From: Chitinophagaceae bacterium T5-Br10_B2g13
GTDB taxonomy: Bacteria > Bacteroidota > Rhodothermia > Balneolales > Balneolaceae
DNA length: 38,737 nucleotides
Direction of reading: 5' to 3'
NCBI GenBank assembly: GCA_001564065.1
Contig: LKNA01000025.1
Span: 1-38,737, forward strand
Position numbers and translations under genes: made by a program
Part shown: positions 1-9,031 of the stretch, piece by piece
Layout of the letters: every line of letters starts with the position of its first letter
Numbering within the stretch: position 1 is the first letter of the stretch
Notes under the pieces: generated by a model
What the model saw: only the letters and a program-made list of their open reading frames with translations
Database searches by the model: none
What the model was told of the DNA's origin: nothing

Positions 1-46
1 CTCATTACTCTCTCCTCTGGACAGGCGAGAGGGAATGAATCCTGAT

Positions 47-150
47 CTCGCATGTTAAATCCATGAATGGGTTTTAATGATTGGGATATTGTATAAAAAA
101 AGCCCCAAATCTGGGGCTTAATATCCGAGACGGTCATTTATGACCGGTAA
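47..150. repeat. Composite palindromic repeat, copy 1
   Basis: Three mini-hairpins in a row: a CATGAATG-centred one near 60-75, GCCCC/GGGGC at 102-118, and CGGTC/GACCG at 131-145 followed by GTAA. The same three modules in the same order and orientation recur at 30334-30439, sharing CTCGCAT, CATGAAT, GGTTTTA, GCCCCAAA, GGCTTAA and CGGTCATTTATG. The middle hairpin doubles as the terminator of the glycosidase gene. Just before it, 11-36 (CTCTCC to GAGAGGGA around GGACAGGC) resembles the hairpin at 24870-24909. Confidence 0.7.
94..119 (-). terminator. Rho-independent terminator of the GH97 gene
   Basis: Read on the minus strand this is AGCCCC, a six-base loop, GGGGCT, then a run of seven T. It lies about 40 bases after the stop codon of the glycosidase gene, the normal place for an intrinsic terminator. 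Confidence 0.8.
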
Positions 151-155
151 TTTTA

Positions 156-2213
156 TTATTCACTCACATGCATAAACCGGACGGCTTGACCACCACCGGG
201 CGCAAGGCTGACAGTAAATTCAGTTTCTGAAGTCACTTCCATCTCCTCGACAACAAAGCCATATGGGTTAGTTTCCCAATCCGCATCGTCACTGTCTCGG
301 TAAATTTGTGCAGTGTATGATTCTCCTTCATTCAGAAAATCGAGAGTAAAGGTGAACTCACGGGGCTCTTCATCGGTGATGCTTCCCAAGTACCAATCTT
401 CACTGTTTCGGTCTTTACGAATGGTGGTAATATATTTTCCGATTTCGCCGTTTAGTACTTTGGTGTCATACCAATCAACAGGAACATCTTTGATGAACTG
501 AAGTGCATCGGGTCGTTCTTCGTAATTTTCGGGAAGGTCGGCGGCCATGTGCAACGGACTGTAGATGGTTACATAGAGAGCCAGCTCTTTTGCTAAGGTA
601 TGATTTACGCGGTTATCGGGTCTGTATTCATCAAAAAACAGATCTACAATGCCGGGTGTGTAGTCAAAAGGTCCCGACAGGCTCCTTTGATATGGGAGAA
701 TGGTTACATGGTTTGGCGGGTTTCCGGGACCATCCCATACGTCATCACCGCCGCCCCAGGCATTATACTCCTGCCCGCGGGCAACTTCACGCGTCATTAA
801 GTTTGGCCAGGTTCGGCGCAACCCGGTGTCTTTCACACCCTCGTGCACATTTAGTGATATTTTATGATCTGCTGCCAGTTCAACCACTTCTTGATGATGA
901 CGAACCATATGCTGGCCGTGATGCCACTCGTAGTTTTTGTTGCCAAGTTCATCCGTCCAGAAGATCTCCTGCCCATGGCCAACATACCCGGTTTTAACAG
1001 CCCGAACTCCAAGATCTTCGTAGAGCTGGAACGCCTGCTCCATTTGCCCCTCGTAGTGCTCTACCGAAGCTGATGTTTCGTGATGCCCCATCAATCTTAC
1101 CCCGTTATCTAAAGCGTACTGAGCTACACCTTCCAGATCAAAGTCGTCCAGCGGTTCGGTAAAATCAAAAACGACGCCATCTGCAAACCAGTCTCCATCC
1201 CAGCCCGGGTTCCATCCTTCAACCAGAACATGATCAAAACCGTGTTCTGCTGCAAAATCGATATATCGTTTAGCATTTTCCGTTGTAGCACCATGTGTAG
1301 GTCCGGGGCCCCAGGTGGATTTGTCGAGGTGCATCTCCCACCAGATACCCACGTATTTTGCGGGCTCAATCCAGGATGTGTCTTCAATCTTGTTCGGTTC
1401 ATTCAGGTTCAGAACCAGGTAGGATTCTACCAGGTCTCCGGCCTTTTCACCGATTTGTAAAGTTCTCCAGGGAGTATTAAATGGAGTGGATGCTCGCACC
1501 AGAACATCATCGTGCCAGGGAATTAGGTTGGCTTTGAGTTGGTTATTGCCGGTATGCTCAATATTCATAGTGGAATAATCAACCAGTGCCGCCTCGTGAA
1601 GTGCCAGGTGCAGGCCGTTATCCGTTTTCATGGTAAATGGGGTTACTACAGTATCCACCTCGGCCAGCGCTGTGTTTTTAACTAAATATTCATAACGGTT
1701 CCACTGGTACGCGGCAATCCACCAGCTTTCGTGATCGCCGATCATGTTAAACTCTGTGAGCTCATCCATGATGTTAAACTCCTGCAGGTTAGGCTGCTCG
1801 GGAAATTCATACCTGAAACCTATACCGTCATCAAAGGCACGAAAGCGAATGGTGAGTATCCGGTTGGGTTCTTCAATTTCACGAAGGTTTATTGCAAGCT
1901 CGTTGTAGTGGTTTCGGACTTCTGCTTTTTCTCCCCAGACCTGGGTCCATGTTTCGTCGAAGGAGCTGACTTCAGTAGACTCAATTTCAAATTGATTAGT
2001 TAAACCGGGCATCTCCTGAAGTTCAAAACCCAGTCTTGACGCAGATACCACGGGGGTATTGCTGTGGTGAACAGTGTAGTAGGGAGTACCATCCTGCAGT
2101 AAAAATTCGATGGTATTTACACCTCCGGGAGATTCAACGGAAGTCTGTTTCTGAGTGCACGATATGGAAATAAGCGAGATAATTAAAAGAAACGGGAGCA
2201 GTGAATGTCGCAT
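156..2213 (-). CDS. GH97 family glycosidase, SusB-like lipoprotein
   Basis: Predicted exported glycoside hydrolase of family 97, the group of SusB, which releases glucose from alpha-glucosides (some members act on alpha-galactosides) and needs calcium. I start it at the ATG at 2213, not at the longer in-frame start at 2282, because the protein then opens with a lipoprotein signal (MRHSLLPFLLIISLISISC, lipid Cys at residue 19). About 685 residues, normal for the family: N-terminal beta domain, central barrel, small C-terminal beta domain. The barrel shows WWEMHLDK, LVEGWNPGW, VKTGYV, LNVHEGVKDTGLRRTWPN and REVARGQEY; the Glu of VHEG and of GQEY are the expected active-site acids. VKTGYV stands where I recall retaining members having the Asp nucleophile, so an inverting alpha-glucosidase is likelier. 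It appears monocistronic, with no SusC/SusD genes in view. The family call is firm; the substrate is inferred. Confidence 0.9.
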   Translation of the reverse strand: MRHSLLPFLLIISLISISCTQKQTSVESPGGVNTIEFLLQDGTPYYTVHHSNTPVVSASRLGFELQEMPGLTNQFEIESTEVSSFDETWTQVWGEKAEVRNHYNELAINLREIEEPNRILTIRFRAFDDGIGFRYEFPEQPNLQEFNIMDELTEFNMIGDHESWWIAAYQWNRYEYLVKNTALAEVDTVVTPFTMKTDNGLHLALHEAALVDYSTMNIEHTGNNQLKANLIPWHDDVLVRASTPFNTPWRTLQIGEKAGDLVESYLVLNLNEPNKIEDTSWIEPAKYVGIWWEMHLDKSTWGPGPTHGATTENAKRYIDFAAEHGFDHVLVEGWNPGWDGDWFADGVVFDFTEPLDDFDLEGVAQYALDNGVRLMGHHETSASVEHYEGQMEQAFQLYEDLGVRAVKTGYVGHGQEIFWTDELGNKNYEWHHGQHMVRHHQEVVELAADHKISLNVHEGVKDTGLRRTWPNLMTREVARGQEYNAWGGGDDVWDGPGNPPNHVTILPYQRSLSGPFDYTPGIVDLFFDEYRPDNRVNHTLAKELALYVTIYSPLHMAADLPENYEERPDALQFIKDVPVDWYDTKVLNGEIGKYITTIRKDRNSEDWYLGSITDEEPREFTFTLDFLNEGESYTAQIYRDSDDADWETNPYGFVVEEMEVTSETEFTVSLAPGGGQAVRFMHVSE

Positions 2214-2448
2214 AACCTGAGGCTTAAAATTTTCATAATTCATAACAAAATAGCGCATTTTGAAAAGCTTTATAAACTGCATTTAAATAGATTTCTGTCA
2301 ACTGACGAGTGTTGATGATCTATTTAATTATCTGAAATAGATTCCGTAACTTTGAATGCTATTTAAATAAGTATACATGCAGTAAGGGAAAAAATCGAAA
2401 AATCGATTCCTTACAGTAACTATTGAAATCTTAAGATCTTAATTCGAC

Positions 2449-3870
2449 ATGGCAAAAGAATTCGACGTTTGTGTAATTGGAAGTGGACCTGGTGGGTATG
2501 TAGCTGCTATTCGTGCTTCTCAACTGGGCTTTAAAACAGCAATTGTAGAGAAAAGATTTTTGGGCGGTGTTTGCCTTAATATCGGTTGTATCCCAACGAA
2601 AGCTCTTCTTCGTTCAGCAGAAGTTATTGAAACCGTTTCTCATGCTTCAGATTATGGAGTGGACGTGAAAGAGTTTTCTCCCAACTTTGAGGGGATGATC
2701 AAAAGAAGCCGCGGTGTTGCCGACAAGATGAGCAAAGGCGTTCAGTTTTTGATGAAGGCCAACAAAATTGAAGTTCTGAACGGTAAAGGTGTTTTTAAGT
2801 CGAGCAAAGAACTGGCTATTCAGGATGAAAAAGGAAAAGAGCAGGATACTGTAAAAGCGAAGCATTTTATCATCGCAACCGGCGCACGTCCGCGTCAGCT
2901 TCCAAATCTGGAAATTGATGGTAAGATGATCATCGACTCAGAAAAAGCGATGCAGCTCGAAAAACAGCCGAAGAAAATGGTGGTTATCGGAGCCGGTGCA
3001 ATTGGTGTTGAGTTTGCCTACTTCTATAATTCTATCGGCACGGAAGTGACCTTGGTTGAGCTCCAAAAAACAGTTGTACCTGTTGAAGACAAAGATGTTG
3101 GAAAAGAGCTGGGTAAAATTTATAAGAAGAAAGGAATTAACATCCTTACCGAAAGTTCTGTTGAAAAAGTAGAGAAAAAAGGGAAAGGTGTTAAAGTTAC
3201 CATTAAGACTAAAAAAGGAACCGAAGAAGTTGAAGCTGATGTAGTTCTTTCTGCGGTTGGTGTTACCGGAAATATTGAGGATATCGGACTTGAAAAAGCC
3301 GGTGTGAAATCCGAAAAAGGCGCCATTAAAGTTGATAAGAGTACCTATAAAACAGATGCTGACGGTATTTATGCCATCGGTGATGTAATCGGCGCTCCAT
3401 GGCTCGCTCATAAGGCTTCTCACGAAGCAACCGTTTGTGTTGAGCAGCTGGCCGGAGAAAACCCTCATCCAATCAATTATAATAACATTCCCGGATGTAC
3501 ATACTGTGAGCCTCAGGTAGCATCTGTTGGTTTGACCGAAGAGCAGGCAAAAGAGGAAGGCTACGACGTAATGGTCGGTAAGTTTCCATTCTCTGCAAGC
3601 GGTAAAGCCAGCGGTCTTGGTCATGAGGAAGGTTTTGTGAAGGTAGTTTTTGATTCTAAATACGGCGAGTGGCTTGGTTGCCATATGATCGGCGCTCACG
3701 TTACTGAATTGATTGCGGAAGCTGTTGTAGCTCGTGATCTGGAAACAACCGGGCATGAAATCATAAGCGCAGTTCATCCTCACCCAACCATGAGTGAAGC
3801 GGTAATGGAAGCTGTTGCTGAGGCATACGGAGAAGGGGTTCACCTGGGTTCCAAGCCGAAGAAAAAGTGA
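2449..3870 (+). CDS. lpdA: Dihydrolipoyl dehydrogenase (E3)
   Basis: FAD enzyme that reoxidises the dihydrolipoyl groups of 2-oxoacid dehydrogenase complexes and of the glycine cleavage system with NAD+. The 473 residues are full length. Seen in order: FAD-binding GSGPGGY at 11-17, the redox disulphide in CLNIGCIPTK (Cys42 and Cys47), the NAD-binding GAGAIGVEF near 182, the second FAD motif in YAIGDV, and the active-site pair in HPHPTMSE (His445, Glu450). It stands alone, with no E1 or E2 gene beside it, but the lipoate genes lipB and lipA follow about 1 kb downstream. A possible Bacteroidota -7 box, TAACTTTG, lies at 2347-2354; I see no well-spaced -33 partner. A strong terminator follows the gene. 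Confidence 0.96.
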   Translation: MAKEFDVCVIGSGPGGYVAAIRASQLGFKTAIVEKRFLGGVCLNIGCIPTKALLRSAEVIETVSHASDYGVDVKEFSPNFEGMIKRSRGVADKMSKGVQFLMKANKIEVLNGKGVFKSSKELAIQDEKGKEQDTVKAKHFIIATGARPRQLPNLEIDGKMIIDSEKAMQLEKQPKKMVVIGAGAIGVEFAYFYNSIGTEVTLVELQKTVVPVEDKDVGKELGKIYKKKGINILTESSVEKVEKKGKGVKVTIKTKKGTEEVEADVVLSAVGVTGNIEDIGLEKAGVKSEKGAIKVDKSTYKTDADGIYAIGDVIGAPWLAHKASHEATVCVEQLAGENPHPINYNNIPGCTYCEPQVASVGLTEEQAKEEGYDVMVGKFPFSASGKASGLGHEEGFVKVVFDSKYGEWLGCHMIGAHVTELIAEAVVARDLETTGHEIISAVHPHPTMSEAVMEAVAEAYGEGVHLGSKPKKK

Positions 3871-3910
3871 TCGCAGTTTAATCAGATTTACTGATTTTAC
3901 AGACTGTAGA

Positions 3911-3939
3911 AAGGCGGGTTTAACGACCCGCCTTTTTTT
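3911..3939 (+). terminator. Rho-independent terminator after lpdA
   Basis: Perfect nine-base stem AAGGCGGGT/ACCCGCCTT with a six-base loop, running into seven T. It lies 40 bases after the lpdA stop and separates lpdA from the TonB-family gene. Confidence 0.9.
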
Positions 3940-4079
3940 ATATCTGTTTATTTTTAGATAAAAAGGTATTAAATTATGAATAGAGCGCAAGAGTAATCAG
4001 TTAGTGCTCAGAATAAAGTATTGAGGGAAATAAAAAGGATCAAAAGAAACGGATTTTACTGTAAAATGAGAGGTTTAAC

Positions 4080-4778
4080 ATGGAAGCACCAAAAAGAAAG
4101 CCCGGACGGTCAGGGAATAAAAACACAGAAACAGATCTAAGAAACTACTATACGATTCTTTGGGAGACGGGGCTTATTTTAGCTCTGGTGATATTTATTA
4201 TACTGTTTCGTATAGATTTTATGCCGGTCGATAATGGCGACGAATTGGTTATTGAATCGCAGGAAGAAGTGATTATGGAGGAGATTGTTCAGACTCGCCA
4301 GCAACCGGAAATCCCGCCTCCTCCACGTCCCCCGGTTCCGGTAGAGGTTCCGAATGATGAAATTATCGAGGACATTCATATCGACATAGATTCAGAGCTG
4401 GATATTTTCTCAGAAAGCAGATTGCCGCCACCTCCCCCTCCGGCAGCCGATGAAGAGGCTGAGGCGGAAGAGGAAGACTTTTTTGTATTTGTTGAAGAGA
4501 TGCCGAGACTGAAGGGAGACCTGATGGAACTGCAAGCAAAAGTAAGATATCCGGAATTGGCTCGAAGGGCAGGTATTGAAGGGCGTGTTCATATTCAATT
4601 TATTGTGAATGAGCAGGGCCAGGTAGTGGACCCCTGGGTGGTACGCGGTATTGGAGGTGGCTGCGATGAGGAAGCGCTGAGAGTTATCAGACAGGCAGAA
4701 TTCACCCCGGGTTTACAGCGTGGTAAACCGGTGAGAGTTCAATATTCATTGCCAATATATTTCAAAATCAAAGAGTAA
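4080..4778 (+). CDS. TonB family energy transducer
   Basis: TonB-type protein linking inner-membrane proton motive force to outer-membrane receptors. The 232 residues show the standard order: a short basic cytoplasmic N-terminus, one membrane segment at about 26-46 (ILWETGLILALVIFIILF), an acidic and proline-rich periplasmic spacer with PPPPRPPVPVEVP and a second PPPPPP block near 115-120, and a C-terminal TonB domain from about 155 (YPELARRAGIEGRV, then FTPGLQRGKPVRVQYSLPI). The spacer is far richer in Glu/Asp than in enterobacterial TonB, which usually has Pro-Lys repeats. No ExbB/ExbD or receptor gene is in view, so its partners are unknown. The gap to lpdA holds a terminator, so it probably has its own promoter. 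Confidence 0.9.
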   Translation: MEAPKRKPGRSGNKNTETDLRNYYTILWETGLILALVIFIILFRIDFMPVDNGDELVIESQEEVIMEEIVQTRQQPEIPPPPRPPVPVEVPNDEIIEDIHIDIDSELDIFSESRLPPPPPPAADEEAEAEEEDFFVFVEEMPRLKGDLMELQAKVRYPELARRAGIEGRVHIQFIVNEQGQVVDPWVVRGIGGGCDEEALRVIRQAEFTPGLQRGKPVRVQYSLPIYFKIKE

Positions 4779-4811
4779 CTAAAACTCATACTGTTGTTGT
4801 GATAGGCATCT

Positions 4812-4854
4812 GCCGGAAAGATTAATTATGCAGAATTTTAATTATCTTTCCGGC
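4812..4854. promoter_or_regulatory. Long hairpin abutting the lipB start codon
   Basis: Left arm 4812-4828 (GCCGGAAAGATTAATTA) and right arm 4839-4854 (TAATTATCTTTCCGGC) are complementary apart from one extra base, with a ten-base loop. The right arm ends one base before the lipB ATG at 4856, so the fold would enclose the ribosome-binding region. There is no T-run after it, which argues against a simple terminator of the TonB gene 34 bases upstream. A role in lipB translation is inferred. Confidence 0.6.
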
Positions 4855-4855
4855 T

Positions 4856-5608
4856 ATGATGAAGTACATCGATGTATATGATTTAGGTAAAACTTCCTAC
4901 CGTCCGGTCTGGAATCTGCAAAAAGAGTTGCAAAACGGACTTATAACTCAAAAGAGGTTAATCCGGGACGGACTGTTAGATGAGTATAAGTACAATGATA
5001 TGCTCCTTTTTGTTGAGCATCCGCACGTCTATACGCTCGGTAAGAGTGGAAGTTCATCTCATCTTTTAAAAGCCATTGAAGACCTCGCACAGATTGAAGC
5101 TGAGTATATAGAAATTGATAGAGGCGGAGACATTACATACCATGGCCCGGGCCAGATTGTTGGATATCCTATCCTCGATTTAGACAGGCACTTCACAGAT
5201 ATTCACAAATATTTAAGATTTCTTGAGGAGGTGATTATCAGAACTTGTGCAGATTTTGGCATAGAAGCCGGAAGAATAGACGGGCTGACCGGTGTTTGGG
5301 TTGGGCAGAAAAAAATCTGTGCCATGGGTATCCGTTGCTCCCGTTGGGTTACAATGCACGGCTTTGCATTTAACGTAAATACAGACCTGACCTATTTCGA
5401 TCATATTGTTCCATGCGGAATAAAGGATAAAACGGTTACTAGTCTTTCTGATTTAAACGGTGATGAGGTTAACCCTGAAAGGGTAAAGAACTGTTTGATG
5501 AAGCACTTTGGGGAAGTTTTTAGCGTTAGGTTAAATCCAAAGGTGCAAAAACCTGAACCCGAGCAACAATTTTCTTACCTTACGTCACTTGAAATAAATG
5601 CCAAATAG
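4856..5608 (+). CDS. lipB: Lipoyl(octanoyl) transferase LipB
   Basis: Moves octanoyl from octanoyl-ACP onto the lipoyl-domain lysine of target proteins, the first step of endogenous lipoate synthesis. Of 250 residues, the core shows [20 protein letters not shown] (89-108), the conserved lysine in [11 protein letters not shown], and the catalytic cysteine in FDHIVPCGI (Cys187). The next codon is also ATG, so the start could be one residue later. The start codon follows directly on a long hairpin and has no clear Shine-Dalgarno sequence. lipA begins 20 bases after the stop, so the two are surely co-transcribed; together they make the cofactor that lpdA acts on. Confidence 0.96.
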   Translation: MMKYIDVYDLGKTSYRPVWNLQKELQNGLITQKRLIRDGLLDEYKYNDMLLFVEHPHVYTLGKSGSSSHLLKAIEDLAQIEAEYIEIDRGGDITYHGPGQIVGYPILDLDRHFTDIHKYLRFLEEVIIRTCADFGIEAGRIDGLTGVWVGQKKICAMGIRCSRWVTMHGFAFNVNTDLTYFDHIVPCGIKDKTVTSLSDLNGDEVNPERVKNCLMKHFGEVFSVRLNPKVQKPEPEQQFSYLTSLEINAK

Positions 5609-5628
5609 CGGCGAATATTGAACGCACT

Positions 5629-6507
5629 ATGATTAAAGAACTTCAAATAATAGACAAAGAAGGACCATCTAAACGCCGACCTGACTGGTTGCGGGTAAAA
5701 TTGCCATCAGGCGAAAAGTTTAAAGAGGTTTCTGAAACGATAAGAGAAAACAATCTGAATACAGTCTGCTCAGAAGCACGCTGCCCTAACATGGGCGAAT
5801 GCTGGGGAGCCGGAACGGCCACGTTTATGATTTTAGGCGATGTGTGTACCCGTTCTTGCTCATTTTGTGCTGTAAAAACCGGTCGTCCGGTTCAGGGTCT
5901 CGATTGGGACGAACCACGCCGGGTAGCTGATGCCGCCGCTAAAATGAAACTAAAACACGTTGTTCTTACGTCCGTCAATCGGGATGAGAGAAAAGATGGC
6001 GGTGCTCCAATATTTGCTGAGTGCCATAAAGTTATCCGCGAAACCATTGACGGAGTAACGATAGAATCTTTGATTCCCGATTTCCGGGGTGCTTGGGATG
6101 CTCTTCAAACGGTGATCGATACACCACCGGATGTTTTGAGTCACAACCTGGAAACTGTGCCAAGACTTTACAGAACCGTTAGGCCTCAGGCTAAATATGA
6201 ACGTTCCCTGGAGCTGTTGAAGAGAGTTCGCGCTCAGGGTGTTCGATCCAAAACCGGAATTATGGTTGGATTGGGAGAAACCCGTGAAGAGGTTATTGAG
6301 CTGATGCAGGATTGTGTTGATCACGATGTAGATGTACTTACGATTGGCCAATACATGCAGCCGACGAAAATGCACCACCCTGTTGTGGAATGGGTTCACC
6401 CCGATCTGTTTGCAGAATACAAAGAGATTGGCGAAAAATTAGGCATTGAGCATGTAGAGAGTGGCCCGCTCGTTCGCTCTTCATACCATGCGGAGCGCCA
6501 CGTTTAG
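5629..6507 (+). CDS. lipA: Lipoyl synthase LipA
   Basis: Radical SAM enzyme that inserts two sulphur atoms into the protein-bound octanoyl chain. The 292 residues are full length. The auxiliary 4Fe-4S cluster motif [12 protein letters not shown] (Cys47, 52, 58) precedes the radical SAM motif CTRSCSFC (Cys73, 77, 80), and the C-terminal RSSYHAE carries the conserved serine ligand. Second gene of the lipB-lipA pair. The auxiliary cluster is sacrificed as sulphur donor, so an Fe-S carrier gene further along the same run (9032) makes functional sense, though that link is an inference from position. Confidence 0.97.
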   Translation: MIKELQIIDKEGPSKRRPDWLRVKLPSGEKFKEVSETIRENNLNTVCSEARCPNMGECWGAGTATFMILGDVCTRSCSFCAVKTGRPVQGLDWDEPRRVADAAAKMKLKHVVLTSVNRDERKDGGAPIFAECHKVIRETIDGVTIESLIPDFRGAWDALQTVIDTPPDVLSHNLETVPRLYRTVRPQAKYERSLELLKRVRAQGVRSKTGIMVGLGETREEVIELMQDCVDHDVDVLTIGQYMQPTKMHHPVVEWVHPDLFAEYKEIGEKLGIEHVESGPLVRSSYHAERHV

Positions 6508-6574
6508 CTTCCCAAAAAAGTGATTTCTTTTAAACTAGGCTGAATAATAACCCTGATCTTTAGGAACCGCTTCC

Positions 6575-7264
6575 ATGCTATCAATACTTGTTGTTTTTAT
6601 TCTCTGCTACCTGATTGGAGCTATCCCAAGTTCACTTTGGATGGGCAAGATATTTTTCAAGATCGATATACGAGAACATGGAAGCGGGAATGCGGGAGCA
6701 ACCAACACCTTTCGGATACTTGGCTGGAAAGCAGGCAGCATAGTCCTTCTTTTTGATTTTGGTAAGGGTTTACTGTCTACACTCGTTATCAGCCAGTTAG
6801 CGTACAGCATCGGTGACGGACCGGTTAGTTTCTATCAAAACTGGGATGTGGATGCCATGCTTCTAATTCTCTCGGGAATGGGGGCTGTAATTGGGCATAT
6901 GTTTCCTGTCTATGCTAATTTTAAAGGGGGTAAAGGAGCCGCTACCGCATGCGGAATGCTTTACGGAATTGAGCCGGTATCCATTAGTATTTCATTGGGT
7001 CTGTTCCTGATTTTAATGTTTACAACCCGATATGTTTCTGTAGGATCAATTTTTGCGGCCCTCATCTATCCTTTTGCACAGCTTACGCTGAGATACGGTT
7101 TTGGCTGGGAAATTGACGGAAGTATAATTCTGTTTAGCAGCGCCATTGCTCTTGGAATTATAGTTAAGCATAAAGGGAATATTACAAGGTTACTGGACGG
7201 TACCGAAAACCGTATAAAGTCATTTAAGCCATCGAATGGAAGGTTAAAGAACAATGAGTCTTAA
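6575..7264 (+). CDS. plsY: Glycerol-3-phosphate acyltransferase PlsY
   Basis: Integral membrane enzyme that transfers acyl from acyl-phosphate to glycerol-3-phosphate, the first step of phospholipid synthesis. The 229 residues have several hydrophobic segments and the three family motifs: GSGNAGATNTFR near 37-48, FKGGKGAATACG in the middle, and the late motif around IVKHKGNITRLL. It overlaps gpsA, which makes its substrate, by 11 bases, so the pair is translationally coupled. The 12 bases before the ATG (GGAACCGCTTCC) also occur in the palindrome upstream of the leucine dehydrogenase; this may be chance. Confidence 0.95.
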   Translation: MLSILVVFILCYLIGAIPSSLWMGKIFFKIDIREHGSGNAGATNTFRILGWKAGSIVLLFDFGKGLLSTLVISQLAYSIGDGPVSFYQNWDVDAMLLILSGMGAVIGHMFPVYANFKGGKGAATACGMLYGIEPVSISISLGLFLILMFTTRYVSVGSIFAALIYPFAQLTLRYGFGWEIDGSIILFSSAIALGIIVKHKGNITRLLDGTENRIKSFKPSNGRLKNNES

Positions 7265-8276
7265 AGTGAATAAAATAAGCATCATCGGAGCAGGAAGTTT
7301 TGGAACGGCAATGGCTGTTGTTCTGGGTGGTAAACAGTACTCTGTTACAATTTGGGCACGGGAAGAAGAGGTTGTTGATGGAATTAATAGCAACAAATAT
7401 AATCCATCCTACCTTAGTGATGTAAAATTACCGGAGTCGATACAGGCAACCCATTCTCTGGAAGAGGCGATCGAAGATTCAGATATGGTGATTTTTGCTA
7501 CACCGTCGCACGCTCTTCGGGAAGTTGCAAAAAAAGTTAAGCCATCTCTGAGTGGAAAAGAGATAATCGTCAGTGTTGCAAAAGGAATTGAAAAAGACAG
7601 CCTGATGACACCGTCACAAATTCTGGTGGATGTATTGGAAGGTTCGGTTCTGGAAGATCAGATCGGTGTGCTAACCGGCCCTAGTCATGCAGAGGAAGTA
7701 GCCCTTTTGAAACCGACAACTGTTGTTTCAGCGGCTTATTCAAAGAGAGTGGCACGGATCATCCAGGATACGTTTATGACCTCCCGTTTTCGGGTATACC
7801 TGAATAATGACATTATAGGTGTTGAAATAGGCGGAGCAGTAAAAAATATCATGGCCATTGCTGCCGGGATCGTTGACGGTGCAGAGTTGGGCGACAATGC
7901 CAAGGCTGCACTTATGACCCGCGGCCTGCACGAAATGAAGCGGATGGGAGCTGTGCTCGGTGCGTCGATGGATACGTTTGCAGGATTAACAGGGATGGGT
8001 GATATGATTGTGACCTGCACCAGTCAGCACAGCCGGAACAGATTTGTTGGTTATAATATAGGTCAGGGAAAAACGCTTGCTGAAATTACATCAGGGATGA
8101 ATATGGTGGCTGAAGGTGTTAAAACTGCAGAATCGGTGTGCCAGTGGTCAAAAAAGCACAATGTGGAAATGCCGATTACTCATGCCGTATATAAAGTACT
8201 GTTCGAAAATATTCCTCCGGCTGAGGTCGTTGAAGATCTGATGACCCGGAATCCTAAAGAAGAAAAAATGATTTAG
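7254..8276 (+). CDS. gpsA: Glycerol-3-phosphate dehydrogenase [NAD(P)+]
   Basis: Reduces dihydroxyacetone phosphate to sn-glycerol-3-phosphate for phospholipid synthesis. The 340 residues match the family. The nucleotide-binding loop is IGAGSFGTAMA (11-21); the active-site lysines lie in SVAKGIEKD (Lys110) and GGAVKNIMAIAAG (Lys197); GMGDMIVTCTS and SRNRFVG are further family blocks. It starts inside the end of plsY, so the two enzymes of this step are made together. Confidence 0.97.
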   Translation: MSLKVNKISIIGAGSFGTAMAVVLGGKQYSVTIWAREEEVVDGINSNKYNPSYLSDVKLPESIQATHSLEEAIEDSDMVIFATPSHALREVAKKVKPSLSGKEIIVSVAKGIEKDSLMTPSQILVDVLEGSVLEDQIGVLTGPSHAEEVALLKPTTVVSAAYSKRVARIIQDTFMTSRFRVYLNNDIIGVEIGGAVKNIMAIAAGIVDGAELGDNAKAALMTRGLHEMKRMGAVLGASMDTFAGLTGMGDMIVTCTSQHSRNRFVGYNIGQGKTLAEITSGMNMVAEGVKTAESVCQWSKKHNVEMPITHAVYKVLFENIPPAEVVEDLMTRNPKEEKMI

Positions 8277-8332
8277 GTACTCGTCTGTTAGTTCATTGAA
8301 AAATATTATTACAGTAATTTCAGTTACGCATT

Positions 8333-9010
8333 ATGAAACTGCCGAATGGTGAGATTGTTATCTCAGACATGAACCCCTCCGACCTGCGACATTTAATTCA
8401 AACCGGTGAAGGTACATTCTTAGAGTTTAAAAAAACCGTACCTACCCCAAAAAAAATTGCCAGAGAAATTGCTGCATTTGCTAATACTTCCGGTGGGACT
8501 ATCCTCATAGGAGTGCAGGATAATAAACAGATATCAGGTATCAGAGCTTATTTTGAGGAAGAGTTTTTGTTGCAGGAAGCGGCACAAAAGATCTGTGTGC
8601 CACCCGTTGAGATATTTATAGAGTTGGTTCATTTACCCGATGCAGACGTTATGGTAGTACGCGTGCCTGAATCATCCCGCAAGCCGGTATACTTAAAAGG
8701 AAAGAAGAAGCGACAGGTATTTGTTCGTTTTCAGGACGAAAGTATTTTGGCCAGTGACGAACAGACTGAAATTCTGAAGCAGCAATATTCAGACACCGGA
8801 GTAACGTTTGAGTATGGAAAAAATGAACAGATGTTATTCCGCTATTTGAATGAATACGGAGAGATCAACGTTCAGAAATTCTCTGAATTGATTAACGTAA
8901 CAAGCTATCGTGCATCCAAAATTCTTGTTAACTTAGTCAGTGCCGGAATTCTGAAACTGTTCAGGAAATCGGAAAAGGATTATTTTACATTTGCAAATCC
9001 TGTGAAGTAA
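8333..9010 (+). CDS. AlbA_2 (Schlafen-like) domain protein with winged helix
   Basis: Putative nucleic-acid-binding protein of 225 residues. Residues about 15-140 match the AlbA_2 domain (formerly AAA_4): EGTFLEFKKT, then FANTSGGTILIGVQDN, then the strand DVMVVRVPESSRKPVY. Residues about 160-222 (MLFRYLNEYGEINVQKFSEL and the following SYRASKILVNLV) look like a winged helix-turn-helix. Such proteins are often annotated as transcriptional regulators, with little direct evidence. It sits 56 bases after gpsA and 21 bases before the Fe-S carrier, so it is probably co-transcribed; whether it controls this run is unknown. Confidence 0.8.
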   Translation: MKLPNGEIVISDMNPSDLRHLIQTGEGTFLEFKKTVPTPKKIAREIAAFANTSGGTILIGVQDNKQISGIRAYFEEEFLLQEAAQKICVPPVEIFIELVHLPDADVMVVRVPESSRKPVYLKGKKKRQVFVRFQDESILASDEQTEILKQQYSDTGVTFEYGKNEQMLFRYLNEYGEINVQKFSELINVTSYRASKILVNLVSAGILKLFRKSEKDYFTFANPVK

Positions 9011-9031
9011 CTGCAAAAATTGGTTTTATAT

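Noticed and set aside
503-997. 164-residue plus-strand frame inside the GH97 gene
   Set aside because: Arg/His-rich shadow of the glycosidase on the opposite strand.
2938-3990. 350-residue minus-strand frame opposite lpdA
   Set aside because: Fully antisense to a complete, motif-bearing lpdA; composition is a mirror of its codons.
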